Source: Amycolatopsis tolypomycina (GTDB lineage Bacteria > Actinomycetota > Actinomycetes > Mycobacteriales > Pseudonocardiaceae). From it: a stretch of 64,000 nt of DNA. The position numbers were made by a program, and so were the translations under genes. The stretch is from contig NZ_FNSO01000004.1 of assembly GCF_900105945.1 (NCBI RefSeq), positions 4,402,001 through 4,466,000 on the forward strand, written 5' to 3'. Of this stretch, positions 45,810 through 54,373 are shown one piece after another (the first letter of the stretch is position 1; each line of letters starts with the position of its first letter). The notes under the pieces are model-generated. The model did not search any database. It worked only from the letters and a program-made list of their open reading frames with translations, and was not told the DNA's origin.

Positions 45810-47078
45810 TCACGCGGGCAGCGAAGACAGCGGCACCGCGAACACGGAGCGGCCGCAGACCTGGTTCTTCGCCGAGCATTCGGCCGTCGACCACTCCGCC
45901 ATGGACCACACCAGGCCCGTCGAGGAGTCGTAGGTCAGGGCCTCCGGGTGCATGGCCCAGCAGGCCGTCGTCGTCCCGTTCTCGCACTTCGCCGAGGTGC
46001 TCTTCGCCGTCGTCTGGGCCCAGAGCTGGCCGTTGATCGTCGCCGAGCTGTGGGCCACGTACCAGTTGCCGTTGTTGGACAGCACCCCCTGGACGTTGCC
46101 GACGTTGCTCCGGAACGCCTCGGTCGCGGTCACCGTGCCGGACGACCCCGCCGCCAGCAGGTAGTCCTCGCCCATCGGGTAGCGGTTGAGGCGGCCGTGG
46201 AGGTTCGTCTCCTTGAAGTACTCCGACGTCACGATGCTCGCCGGGGTGGTGCTGCGGTCCAGCGACATCGACGAGAAGCACGGGACCGCGGTGTCGGAGG
46301 CCATGTTGCAGGTGCCGCCCGCATAGCTGTAGTAGCCGATCTGCATCATCGCGTACTTGTACGTCCAAGCCGCGTACCCGGACGACGTCTTGCCGATCGC
46401 GCCCGACGTCGTGTCGGTCATCTGCAGGATGTGCTTGGTGCTGAAGACCCTGATCGCGGTCGAGGTGCTGCCCACGGCCGTCACGTAGATCTTGTCGCCG
46501 TACCAGGCCATCCCGCCCATGTGCGCCTCGGCGGCGGAGAAGCTGCTGCCGGTGCTGTTGGGCACGGCCAGGTACAGCATCCGGTACGTCGGCTTGGCGG
46601 GGTCGTTGTAGTTGATCGCCTGGATCCGCGCGTCGTTGTACCGGTTCTCGTTGCTGGTGCTGAGTTCGTCGGTGCCGTGCCAGCCGGACAGGATGATCTT
46701 GTCGTCGCCCCACTTCCCGTCGTTGTCGGCGTCCCCGGAGGTCGTGATGGCCTGGGGAACCCACGCGGTCGACCCGGCGCGGTCGGCGTCCCAGCACATC
46801 GCCTTGGTGGCCACCGGCGCCTTGGGCAGCGAGGCCTTCTCCGCGGCGGTACAGCCGGTCATGGTGTAGCTGGGGTCGTTCACGACGGTGTTCATGCTGA
46901 CGTTCGGCAAGGCGTTGTCGAGCGCGGTCAGCGCGGCGGCCGGCGTGGCGTGCCACACGAGGTTCTGCTTGGTGGTCGTCGTCAACGGGTCGCTGTAGGC
47001 GGCGCTCGCCGTCCCGGGCAGCGCCAGTACGCCGGCCGCCACGGCCAGCGCGAGGAGGATCGCCTTCGGAGTTCGCAT
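45810..47078 (-). CDS. Secreted propeller-like protein, family A (paralogue of the gene at 62824)
   Basis: A 422-residue exported protein of unknown function. Signal peptide about 1-26 (ends TASAAY). The rest is beta-rich, with segments such as HMGGMAWYGDKIYV (His about 186), MSLDR and NGNWYVAHSS that suggest a propeller of about seven blades. The same segments at nearly the same positions occur in the gene starting at 62824 (HAGGMSWYGDYLYV, His about 184), so the two are paralogues. ATG 47078 has no Shine-Dalgarno site; a 17-bp element shared with its paralogue lies 45-61 bp upstream. Confidence 0.8.
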   Translation of the reverse strand: MRTPKAILLALAVAAGVLALPGTASAAYSDPLTTTTKQNLVWHATPAAALTALDNALPNVSMNTVVNDPSYTMTGCTAAEKASLPKAPVATKAMCWDADRAGSTAWVPQAITTSGDADNDGKWGDDKIILSGWHGTDELSTSNENRYNDARIQAINYNDPAKPTYRMLYLAVPNSTGSSFSAAEAHMGGMAWYGDKIYVTAVGSTSTAIRVFSTKHILQMTDTTSGAIGKTSSGYAAWTYKYAMMQIGYYSYAGGTCNMASDTAVPCFSSMSLDRSTTPASIVTSEYFKETNLHGRLNRYPMGEDYLLAAGSSGTVTATEAFRSNVGNVQGVLSNNGNWYVAHSSATINGQLWAQTTAKSTSAKCENGTTTACWAMHPEALTYDSSTGLVWSMAEWSTAECSAKNQVCGRSVFAVPLSSLPA

Positions 47079-47122
47079 GGGAGGAGTACGCCAGTGCGCA
47101 ATCCAAAATTCGTACACCGGGC

Positions 47123-47139
47123 TTGTATGTCTCTTGTAC
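47123..47139. promoter_or_regulatory. TTGTA-repeat element, copy 1
   Basis: TTGTATGTCTCTTGTAC; two TTGTA units 11 bp apart. It matches 62784-62800 (TTGTACGACTCTTGTAC) in 15 of 17 positions. Both copies lie just ahead of the two paralogous secreted-protein genes, in opposite orientation to the gene here. Likely operator or promoter element. Confidence 0.6.
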
Positions 47140-47179
47140 CCGCGCGGCCGTCTACTGTGGACCCTCCTCGCGCCGCCGG

Positions 47180-48034
47180 CTAGTGCGTGAGCGCCTCGGC
47201 CAGGACGGTTCGCAACGACGTCGCCGGCCGACCCAGGAGGGTCTCCAAGTCCGGCCCCACCGCGGCGAACTCGCCACGGCGAGCCGCCCGGAACATGCCC
47301 AGCAGGAGTTCCGCGCGTGCCGCCGGGACGCCGTGGTCGGTCAGCCCTGCCGCCCAGGCGTCGTCGGACATCACCACCCGGCGGATCGGACGGCCGGTGA
47401 GGTCGGTCAGCAGGGCGGCCACCTCCTCGAGGTCGAGCGCCACCGGGGCCGTCAGCGGTGGCGTTGGCCCCTCGAAGCGGCCGTCGGAGGCGAGGAGGAT
47501 CGCCGCCGCCTCCGCGAGGTCTGCGTGGGCGGTCCAGGACACCGGTCCGTCGGCCGGTGCGGCCAGCTCGCCGGTCTCCAGCGCGCCGCCCAGCAGCAGG
47601 GGCACCGTCGCCGCGTAGAACCCGTTGCGCAGCGCCGTGAACGGCGCACCCTCGAGCCGGCGCTCGGTCGCGGCGTGGTCGGCCATCGGCGCGAACAGCG
47701 AGCCGGCGGCCGCGGCCTGGTGGCTAGTGTAGAGCACGCGCTTGGCGCCCGCCGAGCGGGCCGCTTCGATCGCCGCGACGTGGTGGATCACGGCTTCCGG
47801 GCCCGTCTCGTCCGTGGACACGACGAGGACCTGCGCCGCGCCCTCGAACGCGGTGGCGAGCGAGGCCGGGTCGGCGAAGTCGCCGCGCCGGACCCGGACG
47901 CCCCGGGCGGCGAGGCCCACCGCCCGGGCCGGGTCGCGGACGCTGACGCCGACCTCGGCCGCCGGAACCCGGTCGAGCAGCCGGTCGACGATCGCCGACC
48001 CGAGCTTGCCGGTACCGCCGGTGATGATGATCAT
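47180..48034 (-). CDS. NmrA/YtfG-like NAD(P)H-binding reductase
   Basis: A 284-residue atypical SDR. MIIITGGTGKLGSAIVDRLL is the cofactor motif; VSVRDPARA after strand 2 carries the Arg that prefers NADP(H); the usual Tyr-x3-Lys is not in place, so it may be an NADP sensor or quinone reductase like YtfG. ATG 48034 with AAGGGGTGG. The palindrome GAT-n-CTAAC-CAC-GTTAG-n-ATC (48062-48082) lies 28 bp upstream; no regulator gene is adjacent. It converges on no gene; the propeller-like gene lies downstream on the same strand. Confidence 0.87.
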   Translation of the reverse strand: MIIITGGTGKLGSAIVDRLLDRVPAAEVGVSVRDPARAVGLAARGVRVRRGDFADPASLATAFEGAAQVLVVSTDETGPEAVIHHVAAIEAARSAGAKRVLYTSHQAAAAGSLFAPMADHAATERRLEGAPFTALRNGFYAATVPLLLGGALETGELAAPADGPVSWTAHADLAEAAAILLASDGRFEGPTPPLTAPVALDLEEVAALLTDLTGRPIRRVVMSDDAWAAGLTDHGVPAARAELLLGMFRAARRGEFAAVGPDLETLLGRPATSLRTVLAEALTH

Positions 48035-48061
48035 GGTCCACCCCTTCATGGTGTTCACGTT

Positions 48062-48082
48062 GATACTAACCACGTTAGCATC
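48062..48082. promoter_or_regulatory. Operator-like palindrome before the NmrA-type gene
   Basis: CTAAC-CAC-GTTAG (48066-48078), extended by GAT and ATC one base outside. Of the style bound by HxlR or TetR proteins. The cognate regulator is not in view. Confidence 0.5.
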
Positions 48083-48112
48083 ATCGATAACACTCTGGAG
48101 TTACCAATGAAA

Positions 48113-48621
48113 TCAAGGAGCTCGCAGCACCGCCGCTCCGGTCACCCGGTCCGCGGCCAGGTCGGTCAGCGCCCGGTCCGCCGCGACCAGCGCGTAGGGC
48201 ACCGGGCTGACCTCCAGGTGGTGCGGCCCGGCGAAGGCCAGGAACTCCCGCACGTCCGCCCGGGTGTTCGCGGTGACGCTGCGCAGCCGGCGTTCCTGGA
48301 ACAGGTGCCGCTGGTAGTCCAACGGCGGCACGTCGGGCAGGTGGATCCCCGCGACGGCGAGCGTCCCGCCGCGGCCTCGCCGACGACCTCGTGCCCCGGC
48401 GTCACCCCCGGCCGGTGCACCGGCAGGTCACCTTCGGCGACGTGCAGGTCCGTCCGGCACACGCCGCACACCAGCGCGCGCACCAGCAGCTCCCCCGGCT
48501 CGGGGCGCACACCAGCACGCGCACCAGCGACTCCCCCGGCTCGGGGCGCGGCACGGGAGCCCGCACCGGGTCCACCGGCCCGGTCGCCATCGGGCCGGCC
48601 GCCGCACGCGCCAGGCGTGCA
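48113..48621 (-). pseudogene. Zinc-dependent alcohol dehydrogenase, degraded remnant
   Basis: About 510 bp where an MDR alcohol dehydrogenase of about 330 residues is expected. Pieces in different frames: start MHAWRVRRP, then [29 protein letters not shown] and [12 protein letters not shown] (catalytic zinc site), then directly GTLAVAGIH and [30 protein letters not shown] up to the C-terminus. The central cofactor domain (about 190 residues) is deleted, and a 41-bp tandem duplication near the start (48478-48550) shifts the frame. Not functional. Confidence 0.8.
48478..48550. repeat. 41-bp tandem duplication in the dehydrogenase remnant
   Basis: The 32-bp segment 48478-48509 recurs at 48519-48550 with two changes (CAGCTC versus CGACTC). 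The 41-bp period is not a multiple of three, so it breaks the reading frame. Confidence 0.8.
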
Positions 48622-48842
48622 TCGTCGTCGGCAGCTGTGTCACGGGCGCCCTCCTCGTTCCCCGGGTGTCACCAGCATGGCCGCACCGGGACGGCCGCGC
48701 GAGCACCGCCAAGTCGTTGACCCCTAACGGGATTGAGCTGTTCGTGCATTTTTCTTGCGTCGGCGTAACAACTTTCGGACGCCACGCGCCATACCGGACG
48801 GCGCTCGCGCCAGTCCGGTCCCCGCCGCACGAGGAGTTCGTG

Positions 48843-51146
48843 ATGGGTTTTCGCCGTTTCCCGCTGCCCCGAAGATCGAGACGCCTGCTCGCCGCGGGCG
48901 TGGTCGTGCCCCTCGCCGGTGCCCTCGCGGTCGCCGTCGCCACCGCGGCGCCGGCCGCCGCCGTGCCCACCGGTTTCACCGACACGCTCGCCATCGGCGG
49001 GCTCAGCTCCCCGACGGCCGCCGCGTTCGCCCCCGACGGGCGGGTGTTCGTCGCGGAGAAGAGCGGCATCGTCAAGGTGTTCGACAACCTGGCCGACCCG
49101 ACGGCCACCGTGTTCGCCGACCTCCGCACCCCGACCCAGGACTTCTGGGACCGCGGCCTGCTCGGGCTGGCGGTCGACCCGGCCTTCCCGGCCCGGCCGT
49201 ACGTCTACGTCTCCTACACCCTCGACGCCCTGCCGGGCGGCACCGCGCCGAAGTGGGGCGACACCTGCCCGACCCCGCCGGGCGCGACCGACCAGGGCTG
49301 CGTCGTGACCGGCCGCGTCTCCCAACTGACCATGGGTCCGGCCGGGACGGCGGTCAGCGAGAAACCCCTGGTCACCGGCTGGTGCCAGCAGTACCCCAGC
49401 CACTCGGTCGGCTCGTTGGCCTTCGGCCCGGACGGCGCCCTGTACGCCGGTGGCGGCGACGGCGCCAGCTTCAACTTCGCCGACTACGGCCAGGTCGGCA
49501 ACCCCTGCGCCGACCCGCCCGCACCGGCCGGCACGAACCTCAGCCCGCCGTCGGCCGAAGGCGGTGCCCTGCGGTCGCAGTCGCCGCGCCGCGCGGCCGG
49601 GCAGCCCGTGCTGCTCAACGGCGCCATCCTGCGCCTCGACCCCGACACCGGCGACGGCCTGCCCGGCAACCCGTTCGCGAGCAGCGGTGACGCCAACGCC
49701 CGCCGGGTGATCGCCTACGGCTCCCGCAACCAGTTCCGGTTCGGGTTCCGGCCCGGCACGAGCGAGCTGTGGGCCGGTGACGTCGGCTGGAACACCTGGG
49801 AGGAGATCAACCGCGTCGCGAACGCCGGCGACGGCGTGGCCGAGAACTTCGGCTGGCCCTGCTTCGAAGGCAGCGCCCGGCAGGCCGGCTACGACGGCGC
49901 CAACCTCGACCGCTGCGAGTCGCTGTACTCCGCGGGCGGGCAGACCGCGCCCTTCTACGCCTACAACCACGGCGCGAAGGTCGTGGCGACCGACCCGTGT
50001 CCGACCGGGGGCTCCTCGATCAGCGGGATCGCGTTCGAGTCCGGCAGCAACTACCCCGCCGAGTACGCCGGCGCGCTGTTCTTCGCCGACTCCTCCCGGG
50101 GCTGCATCTGGGCGATGCAGACGGTCTCCGGCCAGCCGAGCCCGAGCAAGCTGGTGCCGTTCGTGACCGGCGCGAGCACGCCGGTGCAGGTGCTCACCGG
50201 CCCCGGCGGCGACCTCTTCTACGTCGCACTGGGCGCCGGCGAACTGCGCCGGGTGAGCTACGCCGGCGGCACCAACCGGCCGCCGGTCGCGGTGGCCACG
50301 GCCACGCCGTCCAGCGGGCCGGCGCCGCTGACCGTCCAGTTCGACGGCACCGGCTCCACCGACCCGGACGCCGGCGACACGCTGTCCTACGCGTGGGACC
50401 TCGACGCCGACGGCGCCTATGACGATTCGGCGGCCCCGAAGCCCACCTGGACCTACACGACCGCGGCGGCGGTCGACGCCGGGCTGCGGGTGACCGACTC
50501 CCGCGGGGCGTCGGCGGCCACGACCGTCCGGGTGACCGTCGGGACCCCGGCCGGGCTCGACCCGGTGCCGGTCATCGACACCCCGGCCGCCACGCTGAAC
50601 TGGTCGGTCGGGCAGACGGTGGGCTTCTCCGGCCGGGCCGTCGACGCCCAGGACGGCGAGCTGCCGCCTTCGGCGTTGTCGTGGCGGCTCGCCATCCGGC
50701 ACTGCGCGGCCAACGGCACCTGCCACACCCACAACGTCCAGGACTTCCCGGGCGTGGCCGCGGGCTCGTTCGTCGCGCCGGACCACGAGTACCCGTCGTA
50801 TCTGCAGCTGACGCTGACCGCGACGGACTCGACCGGCCGGACCGGGTCCAAGACGATCGATCTCCAGCCGAAGACGGTGACGCTGAACTTCACCTCGAGC
50901 CCGAGCCAGGCGATGCTCACCGTCGGCGGGACCCAGCAGCGCACGCCGTTCTCCCGGACGGTGATCGCCGGGTCGACCAACTCGATCAGCGCGAACAGCC
51001 CGCAGAACCTGCCCCCGCTGAACATGAAGTACGCCTTCACCAGCTGGGCGCACGGCGGCGCACGGACGCAGAACGTCGTCGCGCCGGCGACGGGGGCGAC
51101 CTACCAGGCGAACTACCGGCTCTGCTGGCTGCTGCAGCCCTGCTGA
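48843..51146 (+). CDS. Secreted PQQ-type sugar dehydrogenase with PKD domain
   Basis: A 767-residue exported protein. Signal peptide about 1-41. Residues about 45-475 are a six-bladed GSDH/sorbosone-dehydrogenase propeller: FAPDGRVFVAEKSGIVKVF, WDRGLLGLAVDPAF, SHSVGSLAFGPDGALYAGGGDG, AYGSRNQFRFGFRPGTSELWAGDVGWNTWEEINRV. About 479-565 is a PKD domain (FDGTGSTDPDAGDTLSYAWDLDADG), and a beta-rich tail follows. Such proteins oxidise sugars with PQQ outside the cell. ATG 48843 with GAGGAG. The 221-bp gap before it shows no further feature I can support. A bidirectional terminator lies behind. Confidence 0.9.
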   Translation: MGFRRFPLPRRSRRLLAAGVVVPLAGALAVAVATAAPAAAVPTGFTDTLAIGGLSSPTAAAFAPDGRVFVAEKSGIVKVFDNLADPTATVFADLRTPTQDFWDRGLLGLAVDPAFPARPYVYVSYTLDALPGGTAPKWGDTCPTPPGATDQGCVVTGRVSQLTMGPAGTAVSEKPLVTGWCQQYPSHSVGSLAFGPDGALYAGGGDGASFNFADYGQVGNPCADPPAPAGTNLSPPSAEGGALRSQSPRRAAGQPVLLNGAILRLDPDTGDGLPGNPFASSGDANARRVIAYGSRNQFRFGFRPGTSELWAGDVGWNTWEEINRVANAGDGVAENFGWPCFEGSARQAGYDGANLDRCESLYSAGGQTAPFYAYNHGAKVVATDPCPTGGSSISGIAFESGSNYPAEYAGALFFADSSRGCIWAMQTVSGQPSPSKLVPFVTGASTPVQVLTGPGGDLFYVALGAGELRRVSYAGGTNRPPVAVATATPSSGPAPLTVQFDGTGSTDPDAGDTLSYAWDLDADGAYDDSAAPKPTWTYTTAAAVDAGLRVTDSRGASAATTVRVTVGTPAGLDPVPVIDTPAATLNWSVGQTVGFSGRAVDAQDGELPPSALSWRLAIRHCAANGTCHTHNVQDFPGVAAGSFVAPDHEYPSYLQLTLTATDSTGRTGSKTIDLQPKTVTLNFTSSPSQAMLTVGGTQQRTPFSRTVIAGSTNSISANSPQNLPPLNMKYAFTSWAHGGARTQNVVAPATGATYQANYRLCWLLQPC

Positions 51147-51152
51147 GCGGGC

Positions 51153-51180
51153 TGACCCGGCGCCGCACGGCGCCGGGTCA
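51153..51180. terminator. Bidirectional terminator between convergent genes
   Basis: TGACCCGGCGCCG (51153-51165) pairs with CGGCGCCGGGTCA (51168-51180) around CA; the right arm includes the sigma-factor stop codon. Perfect 13-bp stem. Confidence 0.8.
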
Positions 51181-52542
51181 TTCCCCGTTCTTCTTGCTCT
51201 TCTCGGCCTTCTTCGACGCTTTCGACGATTCCTTCGCGGCCTTCGACGACTCCTTGGCCGCCTGCTTGGACGACTTCGCGGCCGGGTCGTTCCCGAGACC
51301 GTTTCCGTTGTTCCCGTTCCCGTTCCCGTTGTTCCCGTTGCCATTGCCGTTACCGGTTCCGGTTCCGGTTCCGGTTCCCGCGGCCCCCGATTCCCCGGTT
51401 TCCGCGGCGCCCCCGGTCTCGCCGGCCGGCTGCCCGCCCGTCGGTTCCACGCCCGTTCCGCCGGGAATGGCCGTGCCCGCCGCGTCCGAGGTCGGCACGA
51501 CGCCGCCCGGCGGGAGACCGGCGCGGGAGCCGGCCTGCGGACCGGTGCGCACGGGCTGGGTCGTCGTGCCCTCGCCGGTGAACGGCGGCGGGGCGTCACT
51601 CGACGTGCTCGCGCCGATCGTCACCGTGGTGACCAGCGCGGCGCCCGCGGCGGCCACCTTCGCCGCCGTCGCCCACGACAGGGCGGACGCCCCCGTGCCG
51701 GTGGCGCCCGCGGCGGCACCGGAGGAGGCGATCGAGCCGGTGGTGGACAGCCACTGCGAGACGATCGGGACGCCCAGGATGAGCGGGGCCACCGTGGCGG
51801 GCAGCTCCTGGTTGAGCTGCCGGAGCCCGTCGGCCAGCTCCCGGCAGTCCGGGCAGCGCTCGAGGTGGGCGGCGATCCGGTGCGCCTTGTGGTCGGAGAT
51901 GCCGTCGCGCACGAACTTGGCCAGCTGACCGGAGACGCTCTTGCAGTTGCGCCGCCGCGCCTCGGGAACGTGCTGGTCGAGGTAGGCCTGGCGCAGGCCC
52001 TCGCGGGCGCGGTAGGCCAGCGCGGCTACGCCGTTCGGCGTCATCCCGAGGTCCTCGGCGATCTTCGCGGGCGACTCGCCGTCGATCTCGGTGCGCCAGA
52101 GCACGGTGCGCCACCGCTCGGGCAGGCTCGTGAACGCGTCCGCGGCGACCGTGGCGTGCAACCGGCTGCCGACCGGCTCGTCACTGCCCGCGCTCGGCGT
52201 CACGTCCGGGACCTCGGCCACCACCGAGACGGCCGCGTCGCGCCGGCGCCAGCTGATCATCGTGTTCCGGATGGTCGTCAGCAGGTACGGCCGGAAATCC
52301 TCGTCCGGGCCCTCGCCGTTGCGCAGAATCCGGAGGACCCGGGTGAAGCCTTCGGCGATCAGGTCTTCCCGCTCCGCCGCGTCGGCCGCGATCGCGGCCG
52401 CCACCCGGCGGGCGGCGACGAGGTGCCGGTCGTAGAGCTCGCCGTAGGCCGCGACGTCGCCACCGCGGACCGCCGCGATCAAGGCCGCGTCGCTCGGGAC
52501 GTCCGTCGTCCCGGCCACCGCCGGCGCCACTTCGGTCACCAC
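51178..52542 (-). CDS. ECF sigma factor fused to zinc-finger, membrane helix and low-complexity tail
   Basis: A 454-residue protein. About 20-95: sigma region 2 (GELYDRHLVAARRVA, RNTMISWRRRD); about 130-190: region 4 (LPERWRTVLWRTEIDGESPAKIAEDLGMTPNGVAALAYRAREGLRQAYL). Then HLERCPDC (about 225-232), the zinc-binding motif of ZAS anti-sigma factors, a hydrophobic helix (about 278-302), a Gly/Thr/Asn-rich stretch and a Lys/Ser-rich tail. So sigma and anti-sigma parts lie in one chain, possibly anchored in the membrane. Two adjacent GTG codons (52542, 52539) are possible starts; 52539 has better spacing to GAGGGGG. Confidence 0.85.
   Translation of the reverse strand: MVTEVAPAVAGTTDVPSDAALIAAVRGGDVAAYGELYDRHLVAARRVAAAIAADAAEREDLIAEGFTRVLRILRNGEGPDEDFRPYLLTTIRNTMISWRRRDAAVSVVAEVPDVTPSAGSDEPVGSRLHATVAADAFTSLPERWRTVLWRTEIDGESPAKIAEDLGMTPNGVAALAYRAREGLRQAYLDQHVPEARRRNCKSVSGQLAKFVRDGISDHKAHRIAAHLERCPDCRELADGLRQLNQELPATVAPLILGVPIVSQWLSTTGSIASSGAAAGATGTGASALSWATAAKVAAAGAALVTTVTIGASTSSDAPPPFTGEGTTTQPVRTGPQAGSRAGLPPGGVVPTSDAAGTAIPGGTGVEPTGGQPAGETGGAAETGESGAAGTGTGTGTGNGNGNGNNGNGNGNNGNGLGNDPAAKSSKQAAKESSKAAKESSKASKKAEKSKKNGE
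51301..51380 (-). repeat. Hexanucleotide repeats in the sigma-factor gene
   Basis: Runs of TTCCCG and GGTTCC-type hexamers encode a GTGTGTGTG/GNGNGNGN tract on the - strand. Such arrays can change length by slippage in steps of two residues without loss of frame. Confidence 0.75.
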
Positions 52543-52856
52543 TCCCCCTCGCCGTGCGCATGCACGTGCAGAACGTCCCGAGATAGTCGCGCAACGAGTG
52601 ACACCTGCGCAAGGTTGCGGCGCCGAAAGGACTTTCCCGATTTCGCGCCAAACGAGTGCCTGGCGCGTTGACTTGTCACATCCCTGAGCGATCCCGGGTG
52701 GATTCTCCCCGCTTCACCGGCCCGGCGTTGCCCGGGCCTTTACCGGCGAGTAAAGAAAACGGCGGTGGCCGTCCGGTCACCACCCAGTGTCCGATGTGGA
52801 CGGTACCCGAGCCGGGAGCCGCTCGGCGCACCGTCGACGACCAGAAGGGTTTCCCC
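52543..52856. promoter_or_regulatory. 314-bp divergent region between sigma factor and hydrolase
   Basis: It contains a -35-like TTGACT (about 52669) facing the hydrolase, a hairpin GGCCCGG/CCGGGCC (52719-52738) followed by TTTACC which could attenuate transcription, and the hydrolase ribosome-binding site. An open frame from 52656 through it lacks family support. No other gene or RNA seen. Confidence 0.4.
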
Positions 52857-54251
52857 ATGCGCAGAGCCCTGCTCGTGCTGCTGACCGTGCTCCTGCCTTC
52901 CTTCGCGATCACCCCGGTCGCCCACGCCGGGCCGTCCGCCGCCCCGGCCGTCACGGCGGTGCCCGCGAACGCCGGGCGGGGCTGGCCGGTCAGCGGCGCC
53001 CGAGGGGTCCTCGACCTCGCCGCCCGCGGGTACGTCGAGGAGGAATACCTGCTGTCCGGCCAGGCCGACACGTTCGAGCAGGTGGGCCTGTGGACCGAAG
53101 ACGGCCGCTGGGCCACCCGGGTGGCCACCACCGGCAACCCGTACACGACCCGGATGGTCGTCGTGCGGCCGCGCGATGCCGCCCGGTTCACCGGCACGGT
53201 CGTGGTCGAATGGCTCAACGTCAGCTTCGGCGTCGACATCCCGGTGGACTTCTCGCAGTCCTACGAGCACTTCGTCCGCGAGGGCCACGTCTACGTCGGC
53301 GTGACAACCCAGAAGGCCGGTGCCGACAAGCTCAAGAGCCTCGACCCCGCCCGGTACGCCGCGGTGAACCTCAGCGGTGACGCGCTTTCGTATGACGTGT
53401 TCTCGCAGGCCGCGCAGGCGGTCCGGGCGAACCCGCAGCTGCTGGGCGGGCGGACGCCGTCCGTCGTGCTCGCCACCGGGCACTCGCAGTCCGCGCTGCG
53501 GCTGACCACCTTCGCGAACGCCGTCCAGCCGGTGCGGCGGACCTACGACGGCTTCCTGATCCACGGCCGGGCCGCGCTCGCCGCGCCGATCGGCGACGGC
53601 GTCGTCGGCGCGCTGTCGGCGAAGATCCGGGCCGATCTCGGCGTCCCGGTGTTCGTGCTGCAGGCGGAGACCGACGTCATCGCGTCGGCGTCGGTCCGGC
53701 AGAACACCGCCCAGGTGCGGACCTGGGAGGTCGCCGGCACCGCGCACGCCGACCAGTACGGCCTGAACCTGTACAACGCGGCCAACGCCCGGGACAGGTC
53801 GATCAACGACGGCGCCCCGACGACCTGCGACAAGCCGGTCAACAGCATGACGTTCCGCTACGCGGAGAACGCCGCGTTCCGCCACCTGGACCGCTGGGCA
53901 CGCGGCGGCGCGGCCCCGCCCACGGCGGCGCCGATCGCGATGCTGCTCAACCTCATCATCCTGCGCGACGGCGACCAGAACGCCCTCGGCGGCGTCCGGC
54001 TGCCCGACCTCGACGTCCCGGTGGCGGCCTACTCGCCCAACAACACCGGCGGCAACGTGCCGGGCGCGTGCCTGCTGCTGGGCACGACCACGCCGCTGCC
54101 GCCGGACCGGATCCGGCAGCTGTACCCGGACCACGCGACCTACGTCGCGAAGTTCACCGCGGCGGCCGACCGGGCCCTACGGGCGGGCTACCTGCTGCAG
54201 CCCGACCGCGACGAGGCCGTGGCCAGGGCACAGGCGGCGCCGGTGCCGTAA
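52857..54251 (+). CDS. Secreted alpha/beta hydrolase domain protein
   Basis: A 464-residue exported protein with signal peptide about 1-22 (ends VAHA). It matches the alpha/beta hydrolase domain family (PF20091 type): EEEYLLSGQA, TRMVVVRPRD, VVVEWLNVSFGVDIPVDF, and the nucleophile elbow ATGHSQSALRL (Ser about 209). Substrate unknown; such proteins may be esterases. ATG 52857 is preceded by AGAAGGG. A compound terminator follows. Confidence 0.82.
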   Translation: MRRALLVLLTVLLPSFAITPVAHAGPSAAPAVTAVPANAGRGWPVSGARGVLDLAARGYVEEEYLLSGQADTFEQVGLWTEDGRWATRVATTGNPYTTRMVVVRPRDAARFTGTVVVEWLNVSFGVDIPVDFSQSYEHFVREGHVYVGVTTQKAGADKLKSLDPARYAAVNLSGDALSYDVFSQAAQAVRANPQLLGGRTPSVVLATGHSQSALRLTTFANAVQPVRRTYDGFLIHGRAALAAPIGDGVVGALSAKIRADLGVPVFVLQAETDVIASASVRQNTAQVRTWEVAGTAHADQYGLNLYNAANARDRSINDGAPTTCDKPVNSMTFRYAENAAFRHLDRWARGGAAPPTAAPIAMLLNLIILRDGDQNALGGVRLPDLDVPVAAYSPNNTGGNVPGACLLLGTTTPLPPDRIRQLYPDHATYVAKFTAAADRALRAGYLLQPDRDEAVARAQAAPVP

Positions 54252-54275
54252 CCATCCACAAAGGACCATGCGCGC

Positions 54276-54320
54276 CGAGGGCGGTTTTTCCGTGGATTCC
54301 ACGGAATCACCGCCCTCGGG
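54276..54320 (+). terminator. Two-stage hairpin terminator
   Basis: Outer stem CCGAGGGCGGT (54276-54286) / ACCGCCCTCGG (54310-54320); inner stem TTCCGTGG (54289-54296) / CCACGGAA (54300-54307) with an ATT loop. It lies 25 bp behind the hydrolase stop. Confidence 0.8.
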
Positions 54321-54373
54321 CCTCTGTCCTCGCTACCCTGGCCCTCCGATTCCGAACGAATGAGGAGGTGGCG

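Noticed and set aside
48166..48590. Intact small dehydrogenase-like proteins in the remnant
   Set aside because: The frames end within the enzyme and lack the cofactor domain. They are fragments of one broken gene.
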